Notes: generated from the sequence alone by a model not told the origin. A stretch of DNA of 64,000 nt from Pseudomonas sp. RSB 5.4 (GCF_037126175.1 NZ_CP146986.1:4163001-4227000), one strand, 5' to 3'; shown: positions 42,266-52,471, numbered from the stretch's first letter. Made by a program: numbers and translations.

Positions 42266-44521
42266 TTATTTGCGCAGCAGGCGCAAACCGTTGAACACCA
42301 CCAGCAGGCTCACGCCCATGTCGGCGAACACCGCCATCCACATGGTGGCGAGCCCGGCGAAGGTTACCCCAAGAAAGATAGCCTTGATCACCAGGGCCAA
42401 GGCGATGTTCTGTTTCAGGATGCTCGCGGTGTCGCGCGACAGGCTGATGAACGCCGGGATCTTGCGCAGATCATCGTCCATCAGGGCGACATCGGCGGTT
42501 TCAATCGCGGTGTCGGTGCCGGCGGCCGCCATGGCGAAACCGATTTCGGCCCGCGCCAGCGCCGGGGCGTCGTTGATACCGTCGCCGACCATGCCGACCC
42601 GATGCCCCTGTGCATAAAGCTCTTCGATAGCCTGCAGCTTGTCGGTCGGGAGCAAGTCGCCTTTGGCTTGATCGATGCCGACCTGCGCGGCAATCGCCTG
42701 TGCGGTGTGCACGTTGTCACCGGTGAGCATCAGGGTTTTCACGCCCAGCGCGTGCAACTGGCGGATCGCTTCGCGGCTGGATTCCTTGACCGTGTCGGCC
42801 ACGGCGAACAGCGCCAGCGGGCCGGAACTGTCGAGCAGCAACACCACGGACTTGCCCTGCTTCTCCAGCGCAAACAGCTTCTCTTCCAGTTGCGGCGAGC
42901 ACAGGCCCAGCTCTTCAACCAGACGGTGGTTGCCCAAGTGATAGGTCTGGCCGTTGACCTGGCCCTTCACACCACGCCCGGCCAGCGCTTCGAAGTTATC
43001 CACACTCAGCACGGTGAGTTTTTTATCCACAGCCGCATTGGCGATGGCCAGCGACACCGGGTGATCGGAACGCCCGGCCAGCGCGGCGGCAATCGCCGGG
43101 GCTGTGGCGTCAGCGGTCGGGTCCAGCGACAGGTAATCGGTCTGCACCGGTTTGCCGTGGGTGATCGTGCCGGTCTTGTCCAGCGCCAGATAATCGAGCT
43201 TGAAACCGCCCTCCAGGTACACGCCACCCTTGACCAGAATGCCTTTGCGCGCCGCTGCCGCGAGGCCGCTGACGATGGTCACCGGGGTGGAAATCACCAG
43301 GGCACACGGACATGCCACCACCAACAGCACCAGTGCGCGATAGATCCAGTCGAACCACACCGCGCCCATGAACAGCGGCGGAATGATCGCCACGGCCAGC
43401 GCCAGCACGAACACCACCGGGGTGTAGATTTTCGAGAACTGATCGACGAAGCGCTGCGTCGGCGCCCGTGCGCCTTGCGCCTGCTCGACGGCGTGGATGA
43501 TCCGCGCCAGGGTCGAGTTGTTCGCCGCCGCAGTCACCGTGTATTCCAGCGCGCCGGCCTGGTTGATGGTGCCGGCGAAGACTTTGTCGCCGATGGTTTT
43601 CTCCACAGGCAGGCTTTCGCCGGTGATCGGCGCTTGATCGATGGTCGAGCTGCCGCTGACGACTTCGCCGTCCAGCGCAATGCGCTCGCCGGGTTTTACC
43701 CGCACGCGGGCGCCGAGTTCGACGCTTTTAACCTCTTGTTCGACCCAGTTGCCGTCGGCTTGCTGCACCGTGGCCTGTTCCGGGGTCATCTGCATCAGGC
43801 CGCTGATGGCGTTGCGCGCACGATCCAGCGAGCGCGCTTCGATCAGCTCGGCCACGGTGAACAGGAACATCACCATCGCCGCTTCCGGCCACTGCCCGAT
43901 CAACACCGCACCGGTCACCGCGATGCTCATCAGTGCGTTGATGTTGAGATTGCGGTTCTTCAGGGCGATCCAGCCCTTTTTGTAAGTGGTCAGGCCGCCG
44001 CTGAGGATCGACACCAGCGCAATGATCGCCACCACCCAGGTCGGCGCGGCGTTGGTGAAGTGGATTACTTCAGCCGCCAGCGCACCAACGCCGGACAGCG
44101 CCAGGGGCCACCAGTGTTTTTTCACCGACGCCGGGGCCGGGGCTTCGACGCCCGCCTCCAGCGGTTCGGCGTGCATGCCCAGCGAGGTAATCGCCTCGGT
44201 AATCGGCGCGGTGTCCGGCAGATTGTGGGTCACGCCGAGCACGCGGTTGATCAGGTTGAATTCCAGCTGCTGCACACCGGCCAGTTTGCCGAGCTTGTTC
44301 TGGATCAGCGTCTGCTCGGTCGGACAGTCCATCGCCTCGATGCGGAAACTGCTCAGGCGGGCGTCAGCGCTGGTCTTTTCGCTCAGTTGCACCCGCGCAG
44401 GCGCAGCGGCTTTCGACGCGCAGCAGGAATCGCCACCGTGGTCATGCTTATGCACAGGCTGCAATTTGTGGCTGTGGTCGTGTCCCGCGTGGGATTTGTG
44501 GTTGTGCTGGGAATCGCTCAT
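42266..44521 (-). CDS. cadA: Cd/Zn/Pb-exporting P1B-type ATPase CadA
   Basis: A 751-residue heavy-metal pump of the inner membrane. The N terminus is very His-rich (NHKSHAGHDHSHKL, HKHDHGGDSCC) and followed by a metal-binding domain with MDCPTEQ in place of the GMxCxxC motif. The membrane part has the ion-site CPC in VVACPCALVIST, then phosphorylation DKTGTITHGK, the HP locus in SDHPVSLAIA, and GDGINDAPALARAEIGFAMA. The gene is divergent from cadR with a MerR-type operator between. It exports Zn2+, Cd2+ and Pb2+. Confidence 0.93.
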   Translation of the reverse strand: MSDSQHNHKSHAGHDHSHKLQPVHKHDHGGDSCCASKAAAPARVQLSEKTSADARLSSFRIEAMDCPTEQTLIQNKLGKLAGVQQLEFNLINRVLGVTHNLPDTAPITEAITSLGMHAEPLEAGVEAPAPASVKKHWWPLALSGVGALAAEVIHFTNAAPTWVVAIIALVSILSGGLTTYKKGWIALKNRNLNINALMSIAVTGAVLIGQWPEAAMVMFLFTVAELIEARSLDRARNAISGLMQMTPEQATVQQADGNWVEQEVKSVELGARVRVKPGERIALDGEVVSGSSTIDQAPITGESLPVEKTIGDKVFAGTINQAGALEYTVTAAANNSTLARIIHAVEQAQGARAPTQRFVDQFSKIYTPVVFVLALAVAIIPPLFMGAVWFDWIYRALVLLVVACPCALVISTPVTIVSGLAAAARKGILVKGGVYLEGGFKLDYLALDKTGTITHGKPVQTDYLSLDPTADATAPAIAAALAGRSDHPVSLAIANAAVDKKLTVLSVDNFEALAGRGVKGQVNGQTYHLGNHRLVEELGLCSPQLEEKLFALEKQGKSVVLLLDSSGPLALFAVADTVKESSREAIRQLHALGVKTLMLTGDNVHTAQAIAAQVGIDQAKGDLLPTDKLQAIEELYAQGHRVGMVGDGINDAPALARAEIGFAMAAAGTDTAIETADVALMDDDLRKIPAFISLSRDTASILKQNIALALVIKAIFLGVTFAGLATMWMAVFADMGVSLLVVFNGLRLLRK

Positions 44522-44558
44522 TGGTCGCGTCCATAAAGGTGCCTGTTGCCAAGTAAAG

Positions 44559-44579
44559 ACCCTGTAGCCACTATAGGGT
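44559..44579 (-). promoter_or_regulatory. CadR operator in the cadA promoter
   Basis: Dyad ACCCTGTAG-CCA-CTATAGGGT (one mismatch between arms). On the minus strand TTGACC at 44583-44578 and TTTACT at 44558-44553 are 19 bases apart. This over-long spacer with the dyad inside it is the MerR-family hallmark. It would drive cadA; cadR lies on the other side. Confidence 0.75.
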
Positions 44580-44605
44580 CAAGCACCCTTTTGGAGATTG
44601 CCGTC

Positions 44606-45055
44606 ATGAAGATCGGAGAACTGGCGAAACTCACCGACTGCGCCGTGGAAACCATCCGCTATTACGAGCGCGAAAACCTGCTGCCGGAACCGGCGCGCAG
44701 CGACGGTAACTACCGCGTTTACACCCAGGCCCACGCCGAACGCCTGACTTTCATCCGCAACTGCCGCACCCTCGACATGACCCTCGAAGAGATCCGCAGC
44801 CTGCTGACCTTGCGCGACAGCCCGCAGGACCAGTGCGAAAACGTCAATGCGCTGATCGACGAGCACATCCAGCATGTGAAGGCGCGGATTGATGGCTTGT
44901 TGGCGTTGCAGACACAACTGCTCGACCTGCGCCAACGCTGTGGCGAAGGGCCGGGGGCGGATCAGTGCGGGATCTTGCAGCGGCTGGAGGTGAGTGGCGG
45001 GGTTGTGGCGACGGAAGTCGAACACTCCCATGTAGGCCGTAGCCACGGCCATTAA
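44606..45055 (+). CDS. cadR: MerR family Cd/Pb/Zn-responsive regulator CadR
   Basis: A 149-residue MerR protein. Winged-helix motif KIGELAKLTDCAVETIRYYE, EKENLLPEPARS-type hinge (ERENLLPEPARSDGNYRVY). Metal-binding cysteines in QDQCENVNAL and the C-terminal loop RQRCGEGPGADQC, plus a His-containing tail HSHVGRSHGH typical of Pseudomonas CadR. The start at 44606 follows GGAG; the frame extends upstream to 44546, which would overlap the operator. It should activate cadA on metal binding. Confidence 0.92.
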   Translation: MKIGELAKLTDCAVETIRYYERENLLPEPARSDGNYRVYTQAHAERLTFIRNCRTLDMTLEEIRSLLTLRDSPQDQCENVNALIDEHIQHVKARIDGLLALQTQLLDLRQRCGEGPGADQCGILQRLEVSGGVVATEVEHSHVGRSHGH

Positions 45056-45071
45056 GAACACCCTAAAACAC

Positions 45072-45162
45072 TGTGGGAGCGAGCTTGCTCGCGAAAGCGG
45101 TAGTTCAGTCAATATTTCTATCAACTGACACTCCGCCTTCGCGAGCAAGCTCGCTCCCACAG
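45072..45162. repeat. REP doublet, GAGCGAGCTTGCTCGCGAA variant
   Basis: TGTGGGAGCGAGCTTGCTCG and the reverse copy ~45 bp later, between convergent cadR and thyA. Confidence 0.85.
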
Positions 45163-45178
45163 GTTTTTGTATTGCTTG

Positions 45179-46150
45179 TCAGACCGCCATCGGCGCGGTC
45201 ATTGGCGCGTGGTGCTCATAGCCTTCCAGCGAGAAGTCGCTCGGCTCGACCAGCTCCAGCCACTCCGGCTGATACACACCGGTCTTGGCAAACTCCGGCA
45301 CACGATCGGAGATTTTCAGCTTCGGCATGGCGAACGGCTCGCGCTTGAGCTGTTCGTTAAGCATGTCCAGGTGGTTCTCGTAGACGTGCGCATCACCGAT
45401 GAAATAGGTGAACCAGCGCGGCGTGTAGCCGGTCAGACGCCCGATCAGGCTGAGCAGCGCGGCGCCTTCGGTGAGGTTGAACGGCGTGCCCAGACCCAGG
45501 TCGTTGGAGCGGATGTACAGGGTCAGGGAGATCTCTTTGGTCTCGACGTTCGGGTGGAACTGGTACAGCAGATGGCACGGCGGCAGGGCCATCTCATCGA
45601 GCTGGGCGACGTTCCAGCCGTGGAACAGGATGCGGCGACTGCCCGGATCCTTGATGATCGTGTCGACGCACTGGCGCACCTGATCGATGGCTTTGTACAG
45701 CACCACGTAAGCCTGGCCGTCCTCTTCGCCCTGGGCGATCTGCTTGTAGCCGTTGCTCAGGGTTTGTTCGATGGCAGCGGTGTTGCTCAGCGGGATCTGC
45801 TTGTACGCCGGCCATTTGCGCCATTGCACGCCGTAGATTTCGCCGAGGTCGTCTTCGCCCTGACGGAACGGGTTGGCCAGCCACTGCGCATTTTCGTTGG
45901 CGTTCTGGTCCCAGACCTTGCAGCCCAGCGCACGGAATTCAGCGGCGTTGTTCACGCCACGCAGAAAACCGCACATCTCGCCGATGGCCGATTTGAAGGC
46001 CATCTTGCGGGTGGTGATCGCCGGAAAGCCTTCCTGCAGATCGAAACGCAGCATCGCACCCGGGAAGCTGATGGTGTTGATGCCGGTGCGGTTGGCCTGT
46101 TTGGTGCCGTTCTGAATGACGTGCGAGACCAGTTCGAGATATTGCTTCAT
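45179..46150 (-). CDS. thyA: Thymidylate synthase ThyA
   Basis: Methylates dUMP to dTMP with methylene-tetrahydrofolate. At 323 residues it is longer than the 264 of E. coli, as usual for pseudomonads, through an insert in the central region. The active-site motif is [14 protein letters not shown] (nucleophile Cys). Other marks are [47 protein letters not shown] and [13 protein letters not shown]. It lies 50 bp beyond lgt with a GC-rich hairpin in between. Confidence 0.95.
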   Translation of the reverse strand: MKQYLELVSHVIQNGTKQANRTGINTISFPGAMLRFDLQEGFPAITTRKMAFKSAIGEMCGFLRGVNNAAEFRALGCKVWDQNANENAQWLANPFRQGEDDLGEIYGVQWRKWPAYKQIPLSNTAAIEQTLSNGYKQIAQGEEDGQAYVVLYKAIDQVRQCVDTIIKDPGSRRILFHGWNVAQLDEMALPPCHLLYQFHPNVETKEISLTLYIRSNDLGLGTPFNLTEGAALLSLIGRLTGYTPRWFTYFIGDAHVYENHLDMLNEQLKREPFAMPKLKISDRVPEFAKTGVYQPEWLELVEPSDFSLEGYEHHAPMTAPMAV

Positions 46151-46171
46151 GAGTTACCTGTGTCCTTTGAG

Positions 46172-46192
46172 CCCCGGCGTCGCGCGCCGGGG
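46172..46192. other. GC hairpin between lgt and thyA
   Basis: CCCCGGCG and CGCCGGGG pair over eight bases around a 5-base loop. No T-run follows on the minus strand, so it is more likely an mRNA-processing or pausing element than a full terminator. Confidence 0.45.
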
Positions 46193-46200
46193 TTCGTAGT

Positions 46201-47016
46201 TTAAGCGGTCGGCGCGAGCGGTGCTGCCGGCGCGCGACGATAGGCCAGCCAGATCAGGAACAGTCCGGCGACAATCATCGGTACGCACAGCACTTGCCCC
46301 ATGGTCAGCCAGTTCCAGGCCAGGTAGCCCAGTTGCGCGTCCGGTACGCGGACGAACTCGACGATGAAACGGAAGATGCCGTAGAACAGCGCGAACATGC
46401 CGGACACAGCCATGGTCGGGCGCGGCTTACGCGAGAACAGCCACAGGATCAGGAACAGCGCGACGCCTTCGAGCGCGAACTGATACAGCTGCGACGGGTG
46501 ACGCGGCAGCTGCGCCGGATCGCTGAACGGCGGGAAGATCATCGCCCACGGCACGTCGGTCGGCTTGCCCCACAGCTCGGCATTGATGAAGTTGCCGATG
46601 CGCCCGGCGCCCAGACCGATCGGCACCATCGGCGCAACGAAGTCCATCAGCTGGAAGAAGGTCTTGCCGTTACGCTTGCCGAACCACAGCGCGGCGAGCA
46701 TCACGCCGATGAATCCGCCATGGAACGACATGCCGCCCTTCCACACTTCGAAAATCAGCGTCGGGTTGGCGATGTACGCGCTCAGGTCATAGAACAGCAC
46801 GTAACCCAGACGTCCACCGACAATCACCCCCATCGACAGCCAGAACACCAGGTCGGAGAGCTTCTCCTTGGTCCAGGTCGGGTCGAAACGGTTGAGCCGG
46901 CTCGACGCCAGCAGCCATGCGCCGCCGATGCCGACGAGGTACATCAGGCCGTACCAGTGGATTTTCAGCGGACCGATGGCCAGGGCCACCGGGTCGATCT
47001 GCGGGTAAGGCAGCAT
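46201..47016 (-). CDS. lgt: Prolipoprotein diacylglyceryl transferase Lgt
   Basis: Inner-membrane enzyme that transfers diacylglycerol from phosphatidylglycerol to the lipobox cysteine. At 271 residues it has seven predicted membrane segments. The conserved HGG motif is in [15 protein letters not shown], and the Lgt signature is [20 protein letters not shown]. The N terminus begins [22 protein letters not shown]. Upstream of thyA in the same direction, an order known in other pseudomonads. Confidence 0.95.
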   Translation of the reverse strand: MLPYPQIDPVALAIGPLKIHWYGLMYLVGIGGAWLLASSRLNRFDPTWTKEKLSDLVFWLSMGVIVGGRLGYVLFYDLSAYIANPTLIFEVWKGGMSFHGGFIGVMLAALWFGKRNGKTFFQLMDFVAPMVPIGLGAGRIGNFINAELWGKPTDVPWAMIFPPFSDPAQLPRHPSQLYQFALEGVALFLILWLFSRKPRPTMAVSGMFALFYGIFRFIVEFVRVPDAQLGYLAWNWLTMGQVLCVPMIVAGLFLIWLAYRRAPAAPLAPTA

Positions 47017-47109
47017 TGCGACTCCTCGTTAGAGTTGAAACCAAAATTCCCGGGCGACGCTGCCACCTCAGGATTAAGCCAGGATTGCGGCCTGCTCTGA
47101 ACCAGCAGG

Positions 47110-47892
47110 TCAGAGCAGGAAATTCAGGCCCACGCAGAACAGCAAAGCGGCGAACAGCCGTTTCAGCAAGCGCGGCGACAATCTGTGGGCCAGGCGCGCG
47201 CCGAGACGGGCGAAGACCATGCTGGTCAGGGCAATGCCCAGCAGCGCCGGCAAATAAACAAAACCGAGACTATGCGGCGGCAACAACGAATCGTGCCAGC
47301 CCAGAATCATGAAACTTAATGCACTGACCAGGGCGATCGGCAGGCCACAGGCTGACGAGGTCGCCACGGCTTGCTGCATCGGCACGCTGCGCCAGGTCAG
47401 AAACGGCACGGTCAGCGAACCGCCGCCGACGCCAAAAATCGCCGACGCCCAACCGATTACGCTCCCGGCCACGGTCAGACCGAGTTTGCCGGGGACGGTT
47501 CGACTGGCCTTGGGTTTGATGTCCAGCGCCAACTGCAGCGAGATCACCAAGGCAAGCACGCCGATGATCTTTTGCAGGTTCGGCCCGGAAATCGCCTCGG
47601 CCGTCAGCGCACCGAAACCGGCGCCGAGCAGTATGCCAACCGCCATCCACTTGAAAATCGGCCAGCGCACGGCGCCACGCCGATGGTGTTCGCGCACGGC
47701 ATTGACCGAGGTGAAGATGATCGTCGCCAGCGACGTGCCAACCGCCAGATGTGTAAGGATCGACTGATCGAAACCCTGCAAGGTAAAACTGAACACCAGC
47801 ACCGGGACAATAATGATCCCGCCGCCCACCCCGAACAGCCCGGCCAGCACGCCCGCACAGGCGCCCAGCGCCAGATAGAGCAGAAATTCCAC
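47110..47892 (-). CDS. TauE/SafE family sulfite/anion exporter-like protein
   Basis: A 260-residue membrane protein with about eight predicted membrane segments and two inverted half-repeats, each marked by a glycine-rich motif (GVLAGLFGVGGGIIIVPVLV and GWASAIFGVGGGSLTVPFLT). Start is GTG at 47892; the frame continues upstream to 48084 but that part overlaps the NRDE gene on the other strand. Family members export sulfite, sulfoacetate or thiosulfate-related anions. The actual substrate cannot be inferred from neighbours lgt and the NRDE gene. Confidence 0.86.
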   Translation of the reverse strand: MEFLLYLALGACAGVLAGLFGVGGGIIIVPVLVFSFTLQGFDQSILTHLAVGTSLATIIFTSVNAVREHHRRGAVRWPIFKWMAVGILLGAGFGALTAEAISGPNLQKIIGVLALVISLQLALDIKPKASRTVPGKLGLTVAGSVIGWASAIFGVGGGSLTVPFLTWRSVPMQQAVATSSACGLPIALVSALSFMILGWHDSLLPPHSLGFVYLPALLGIALTSMVFARLGARLAHRLSPRLLKRLFAALLFCVGLNFLL

Positions 47893-48022
47893 GGCCGTCT
47901 CCCAGACGCATCCCCAAAACCGGAGCGGCATGGTAACGGATGCACACCCTCTGGCGGAACTGGCGATGGATGCACGGACGCTGACTGCGTAGAGTGAGCA
48001 AAAAACACACAAGGACCACCTT

Positions 48023-48769
48023 ATGTGCCTGATTGTTTTCGCCTGGCGCCCGGGCCATGCCCAGCCGCTGATCGTCGCGGCCAACCGTGACGAGTTCTAC
48101 GCCCGCCCGAGCCTGCCGCTGGCGCCATGGGCCGACGCGCCGCACGTGCACGCGGGGCGCGATCTTGAGGCTGGCGGCACGTGGCTGGGAATCGGCGCCA
48201 ATGGGCGCTTTGCCGCGCTGACCAATATCCGCGACCCGCACCAGCCACCGGCGCGCAAGTCGCGGGGAGAGCTGGTGGCGCGGTTTCTCACGGGCGATGC
48301 GTCGATTGATGATTATTTGCGCGATGTGGTCGCTCGCGCGCCGGAATACGCCGGGTTCAACCTGCTGCTGGGCAATGCCCATGAGCTGTGGCACTTCAAT
48401 GCGCGGACGTCCGAGCCGGTGATGCTCGAGCCGGGGATCTACGGGCTATCGAATGCCGGGCTGGATACGCCGTGGCCGAAACTGCTCAAGGCCAAGGCTG
48501 CACTGAGTGCGGTGCTGGATGATCCACAGCCTGCGCGGTTACTGGAGCTGCTGGGCGATGCGCAGACCGCGCCGTTTGCCGAACTGCCGGATACCGGGGT
48601 CGGGCTGGCCACCGAATCGCTGCTGTCGAGTGTGTTCATTGCCAGCCAGAGTTATGGCACGCGGGCGAGTACGGCGCTGATTGTGCAGGCGGACGGGACG
48701 CGGTGGATGGTGGAGCGCAGCTTTGGGCCATATGGCGGGCATTTGGGCGAGGTGGAGATTGCTGTTTAG
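48023..48769 (+). CDS. NRDE (TANGO2-like) protein
   Basis: A 248-residue protein of the NRDE family. The start reads MCLIVFAWRPGHAQPLIVAA followed by the eponymous NRDE in ANRDEFYARP, and the strand GGTWLGIGANGRFAALTN. The Cys2 exposed after Met removal and the Ntn-hydrolase-like fold are features of the family. TANGO2 homologues are implicated in heme trafficking and acyl-CoA metabolism; the bacterial role is unclear. It is divergent from the TauE/SafE gene. Confidence 0.86.
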   Translation: MCLIVFAWRPGHAQPLIVAANRDEFYARPSLPLAPWADAPHVHAGRDLEAGGTWLGIGANGRFAALTNIRDPHQPPARKSRGELVARFLTGDASIDDYLRDVVARAPEYAGFNLLLGNAHELWHFNARTSEPVMLEPGIYGLSNAGLDTPWPKLLKAKAALSAVLDDPQPARLLELLGDAQTAPFAELPDTGVGLATESLLSSVFIASQSYGTRASTALIVQADGTRWMVERSFGPYGGHLGEVEIAV

Positions 48770-48787
48770 CAGCGTTTGAACTGACGC

Positions 48788-48870
48788 CTTCGCGAGCAAG
48801 CCCGCTCCCACATTCGACCACATTCCAAAGGTAGAACTCGGTCAAATGTGGGAGCGGGCTTGCTCGCGAA
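48788..48870. repeat. REP doublet, opposite orientation
   Basis: TTCGCGAGCAAGCCCGCTCC, then the reverse copy ~40 bp later. The spacer (ACCACATTCCAAAGGTAGAA) resembles that of the 35327 element, pointing to duplication of the whole doublet. Confidence 0.87.
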
Positions 48871-48885
48871 GAGGCCCACAAGGTT

Positions 48886-51165
48886 TTAGAGAGCCTTGTT
48901 GACCGCCGGCGGATTCATCTTCGACAACCCGAGATTTTTCAGCGCCAGTTGCAGCGAGCTGTGGATCACTTGCGGGTTGTCGATGGTCATCAGCTCGGCC
49001 AGCAGATCCTTGGCCTTGCTCAGGTTGATCTGACGCAGCATCCACTTCACTTTCGGCAGGTTGGTGGCGTTCATCGACAGACTGTCGAAGCCCATCGCCA
49101 TCAACAGCACCGCCGCCGCCGGATCACCGGCCATTTCGCCGCAGATACTCACCGGTTTGCCTTCGGCATGCGCGTCGCGCACCACGGTTTGCAGGGCTTG
49201 CAGCACTGCCGGGTGCAGGTAGTCGTAGAGATCGGCCACCCGCGGGTTGTTGCGGTCGACGGCCAGCAGGTACTGGGTCAGGTCGTTGGAGCCTACCGAC
49301 AGGAAGTCCACCTGCCGCGCCAGTTCCTTGGTCTGGTACACCGCGGCCGGAATTTCGATCATCACCCCGATCGGCGGCATCGGCACGTCGGTGCCTTCGT
49401 CGCGCACTTCACCCCAGGCCCGGTGGATCAGGTGCAGAGCTTCTTCGAGTTCGTGGGTGCCGGAAATCATCGGCAGCAGGATCCGCAGATTGTTCAGGCC
49501 TTCGCTGGCCTTGAGCATCGCGCGGGTCTGCACCAGGAAGATTTCCGGGTGGTCGAGGGTCACGCGAATCCCGCGCCAGCCGAGGAACGGGTTGTCTTCC
49601 TTGATCGGGAAGTACGACAGCGACTTGTCACCGCCGATGTCCAGGCTGCGCATGGTCACCGGTTGCGGGTGGAACGCGGCGAGCTGTTCGCGGTAGATCG
49701 CCAGTTGTTCCTTTTCGCTCGGGAAGCGCTGATTGATCATGAACGGCACTTCGGTGCGGTACAGGCCGACACCTTCGGCGCCACGCTTCTGTGCCCGCGC
49801 CACATCGGCCAGCAGGCCAGTGTTGACCCACAGCGGCATGCGGTGGCCATCGAGGGTCACGCACGGCAGATCACGCAGGGTGTCGAGGCCCAGCGCCAGT
49901 TGTTTCTCTTCTTCGACCACCTCGGCGAACTGCTTGCGCAGGACGTCGCTGGGGTTGGTGTAGACCTCGCCGCGGGTGCCATCGACGATCACCTCGATGC
50001 CGTCGACCTTGGCGTACGGCAGGTCGACCAGGCCCATCACCGTCGGAATGCCCATGGCCCGGGCCAGAATCGCGACGTGGGAGTTACCCGAACCGAGGAC
50101 CGACACCAGACCGACCAGCGTGCCTTCCGGCACCTCGCCGAGCATGGCCGGCGTCAGCTCTTCGCTGACCAGAATGGTTTTTTCCGGGTAGACCAGGTTC
50201 TGCTGACGCTCTTCCTGCAGATACGCCAGTAGGCGCCGACCGAGGTCTTTGACGTCCGACGCGCGCTCGCGCAGGTAGGCGTCGTCCATCAGTTCGAAAC
50301 GGTTGACGTGATCCGTGACCACCTGACGCAGTGCGCCCTGGGCCCATTGGCCGGTCTTGATCACGGTGGTGACTTCGCTGCCCAGCGAGGCATCGTCGAG
50401 CATCATCAGGTAAACGTCGAACAGCGCGCGCTCTTCCGGGCGCAGCTGGGTCGCGAGCTTGGCGGACAACGCGCGCATGTCGGCGCGCACGCCTTCGATG
50501 GCGGTCTTGAACAGCGCCAGCTCAGCGTCGATGTCGGTGATGTGCTTGTCCGGCACCACGTCCAGATCCGCTGGCGGCAGCATGACCACCGCGGTACCGA
50601 CGGCAGCACCCGGCGAACCCGGTACGCCGACGAACTTGGCTTCCTGAATGCCCTTGCCCTGACGGCCCAGACCACGGATCGAGCCGGTGGCCTCGGCGTG
50701 GGCGATAACGCCGGCGAGCTGCGCGCTCATCGTCACGAGGAAGGCTTCTTCACCTTCGTCGAACTGGCGACGTTCTTTCTGCTGGATGACCAACACGCCG
50801 ACGACGCGGCGGTGGTGAATGATCGGCGCCCCGAGGAACGAGGCGTAGCGCTCCTCGCCGGTCTCGGCGAAGTAGCGGTAGCGCGGGTGATCCGCAGCAT
50901 TTTCGAGGTTCAGGGGTTCTTCACGCGTGCCGACCAGACCCACCAGACCTTCGTTGGGTGCCATGCTGACTTTGCCGATCGAGCGCTTGTTCAAGCCCTC
51001 GGTGGCCATCAGGACGAAGCGGTTGGTCTCGGGATCAAGCAGGTAGACCGAGCAGACCTGGCTGCCCATGGCCTCTTTGACGCGCAACACAATAATCCCC
51101 AACGCCGCCTTGAGATCCTTGGCGGAGTTAACTTCCTGGACGATCTTGCGCAGCGTATTGAGCAT
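48886..51165 (-). CDS. ptsP: Phosphoenolpyruvate-protein phosphotransferase PtsP (EI-Ntr)
   Basis: First enzyme of the nitrogen-type PTS: takes phosphate from PEP and passes it to NPr (PtsO) and EIIA-Ntr. At 759 residues it has an N-terminal GAF domain (~residues 1-155), then the EI N-domain with the phosphohistidine in GSGNSHVAILARAMGI (~residues 355-370), and the PEP-binding TIM barrel (SLDIGGDKSLSY, FLVQTRAMLKAS, VGSNDLTQYLLAVDR). The GAF domain senses glutamine and 2-oxoglutarate in relatives. It lies 22 bp beyond rppH on the same strand, so rppH-ptsP is one operon, as in many proteobacteria. Confidence 0.96.
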   Translation of the reverse strand: MLNTLRKIVQEVNSAKDLKAALGIIVLRVKEAMGSQVCSVYLLDPETNRFVLMATEGLNKRSIGKVSMAPNEGLVGLVGTREEPLNLENAADHPRYRYFAETGEERYASFLGAPIIHHRRVVGVLVIQQKERRQFDEGEEAFLVTMSAQLAGVIAHAEATGSIRGLGRQGKGIQEAKFVGVPGSPGAAVGTAVVMLPPADLDVVPDKHITDIDAELALFKTAIEGVRADMRALSAKLATQLRPEERALFDVYLMMLDDASLGSEVTTVIKTGQWAQGALRQVVTDHVNRFELMDDAYLRERASDVKDLGRRLLAYLQEERQQNLVYPEKTILVSEELTPAMLGEVPEGTLVGLVSVLGSGNSHVAILARAMGIPTVMGLVDLPYAKVDGIEVIVDGTRGEVYTNPSDVLRKQFAEVVEEEKQLALGLDTLRDLPCVTLDGHRMPLWVNTGLLADVARAQKRGAEGVGLYRTEVPFMINQRFPSEKEQLAIYREQLAAFHPQPVTMRSLDIGGDKSLSYFPIKEDNPFLGWRGIRVTLDHPEIFLVQTRAMLKASEGLNNLRILLPMISGTHELEEALHLIHRAWGEVRDEGTDVPMPPIGVMIEIPAAVYQTKELARQVDFLSVGSNDLTQYLLAVDRNNPRVADLYDYLHPAVLQALQTVVRDAHAEGKPVSICGEMAGDPAAAVLLMAMGFDSLSMNATNLPKVKWMLRQINLSKAKDLLAELMTIDNPQVIHSSLQLALKNLGLSKMNPPAVNKAL

Positions 51166-51187
51166 GGCTCGGGGTCGAACTCCGTCG

Positions 51188-51667
51188 TCAGTCGCGCGCT
51201 AAAAGGCGCGGGGCAAGCTCTTTGAGGGCGCGTCGATACACCTCGCGCTTGAATGTCACCACCTGGCCCAACGGATACCAATAACTGACCCAGCGCCAGC
51301 CATCGAACTCCGGTTTACCGGTCAAATCCATCCGCACCCGCTGCTCGTTGGAGATCAGGCGCAGGAGAAACCATTTCTGTTTCTGGCCGATGCACAGCGG
51401 TTGGCTGTGGGTACGCACCAGACGTTGCGGCAAACGATAGCGCAACCAGCCACGAGTACAGGCCAGTATTTCAACATCTTCACGTTCCAGGCCAACTTCT
51501 TCGTTCAGCTCGCGGTACAAGGCGTCCTCCGGCGTCTCCTCGGGGTTGATTCCCCCTTGTGGAAACTGCCAGGCATCTTGATTGATACGGCGAGCCCATA
51601 GCACCTGGCCGGCGTCATTCGTCAGAATGATCCCGACATTGGGGCGGAAACCATCGGGGTCGATCAC
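51188..51667 (-). CDS. rppH: RNA pyrophosphohydrolase RppH
   Basis: Nudix hydrolase that removes 5' pyrophosphate from mRNA and so starts RNase E-dependent decay. At 159 residues it has the usual length. The Nudix box runs [20 protein letters not shown] and ends VGLEREDVE (GX5EX7REUXEEXGU intact). The start is GTG at 51667 ([15 protein letters not shown], the canonical N terminus). Later motifs [13 protein letters not shown] and [20 protein letters not shown] are also standard. First gene before ptsP. Confidence 0.95.
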
Positions 51668-51810
51668 GGCAACAACCTCGCAAACGCATGTCGCCGCATT
51701 GTTCCACAAAGCTTGATAAGGCGGCAACGAAGGTTCCTACCTTATGTGCACTCTTGTGAAAAGACCGTATTCTTGTCGCCTTTTTACTGACTTTTCAGCG
51801 GGTAACTGCA

Positions 51811-52467
51811 ATGCGCCTGGCTCTATTCGATTTGGACAACACCCTTCTGGGCGGCGACAGCGATCACGCCTGGGGCGACTATCTGTGCGAACGCGGCTTC
51901 CTCGACCCGGTGGCGTACAAGACGCGCAACGACGAGTTCTATCAGGATTACCTGGCCGGCAAGCTGGATAACGCCGCGTACCTGAACTTCTGCCTGGAAA
52001 TCCTCGGCCGCACCGAAATGGCCGTGCTCGAACAGTGGCACAACGACTACATGCGCGACTGCATCGAGCCGATCGTGCTGCCCAAGGCACTGGAACTGCT
52101 GAAACAGCACCGCGACGCCGGTGACAAACTGGTGATCATCACCGCCACCAACCGCTTCGTCACCGCCCCGATTGCCGTGCGCCTGGGCGTTGAAACCCTG
52201 ATCGCCACCGAGTGCGAGATGGTCGATGGCCGCTACACCGGGCGCAGCACCGACATTCCGTGCTTCCGTGAGGGCAAGGTGACGCGCCTGAATCGTTGGC
52301 TGGATGAGACTGGGTATTCGTTGGATGACAGCTATTTCTATAGCGATTCGATGAATGATTTGCCGCTGCTGGAGCAGGTGGCGAACCCGGTGGCCGTTGA
52401 TCCGGATCCGAATCTGCGCGCCGAGGCCGAGAAGCGTGGCTGGCCAGTTATCTCATTGCGCGACTGA
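51811..52467 (+). CDS. HAD-superfamily phosphatase, probable histidinol-phosphate phosphatase
   Basis: A 218-residue HAD-IB hydrolase. Motif I is [14 protein letters not shown] (nucleophile D7, acid/base D9), motif II TATNRFV, and motif [15 protein letters not shown]. It is the positional and sequence counterpart of PA0335 of P. aeruginosa, which has been reported to supply histidinol-phosphate phosphatase activity; the older label is phosphoserine phosphatase. I rely on that ortholog from memory. It is divergent from rppH. Confidence 0.8.
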   Translation: MRLALFDLDNTLLGGDSDHAWGDYLCERGFLDPVAYKTRNDEFYQDYLAGKLDNAAYLNFCLEILGRTEMAVLEQWHNDYMRDCIEPIVLPKALELLKQHRDAGDKLVIITATNRFVTAPIAVRLGVETLIATECEMVDGRYTGRSTDIPCFREGKVTRLNRWLDETGYSLDDSYFYSDSMNDLPLLEQVANPVAVDPDPNLRAEAEKRGWPVISLRD

Positions 52468-52471
52468 TTAC

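Noticed and set aside
42602..44536. Plus-strand open frame of ~640 codons opposite cadA
   Set aside because: Reads as a shadow of the ATPase gene (His/Arg/Gln-rich, no fold motifs).
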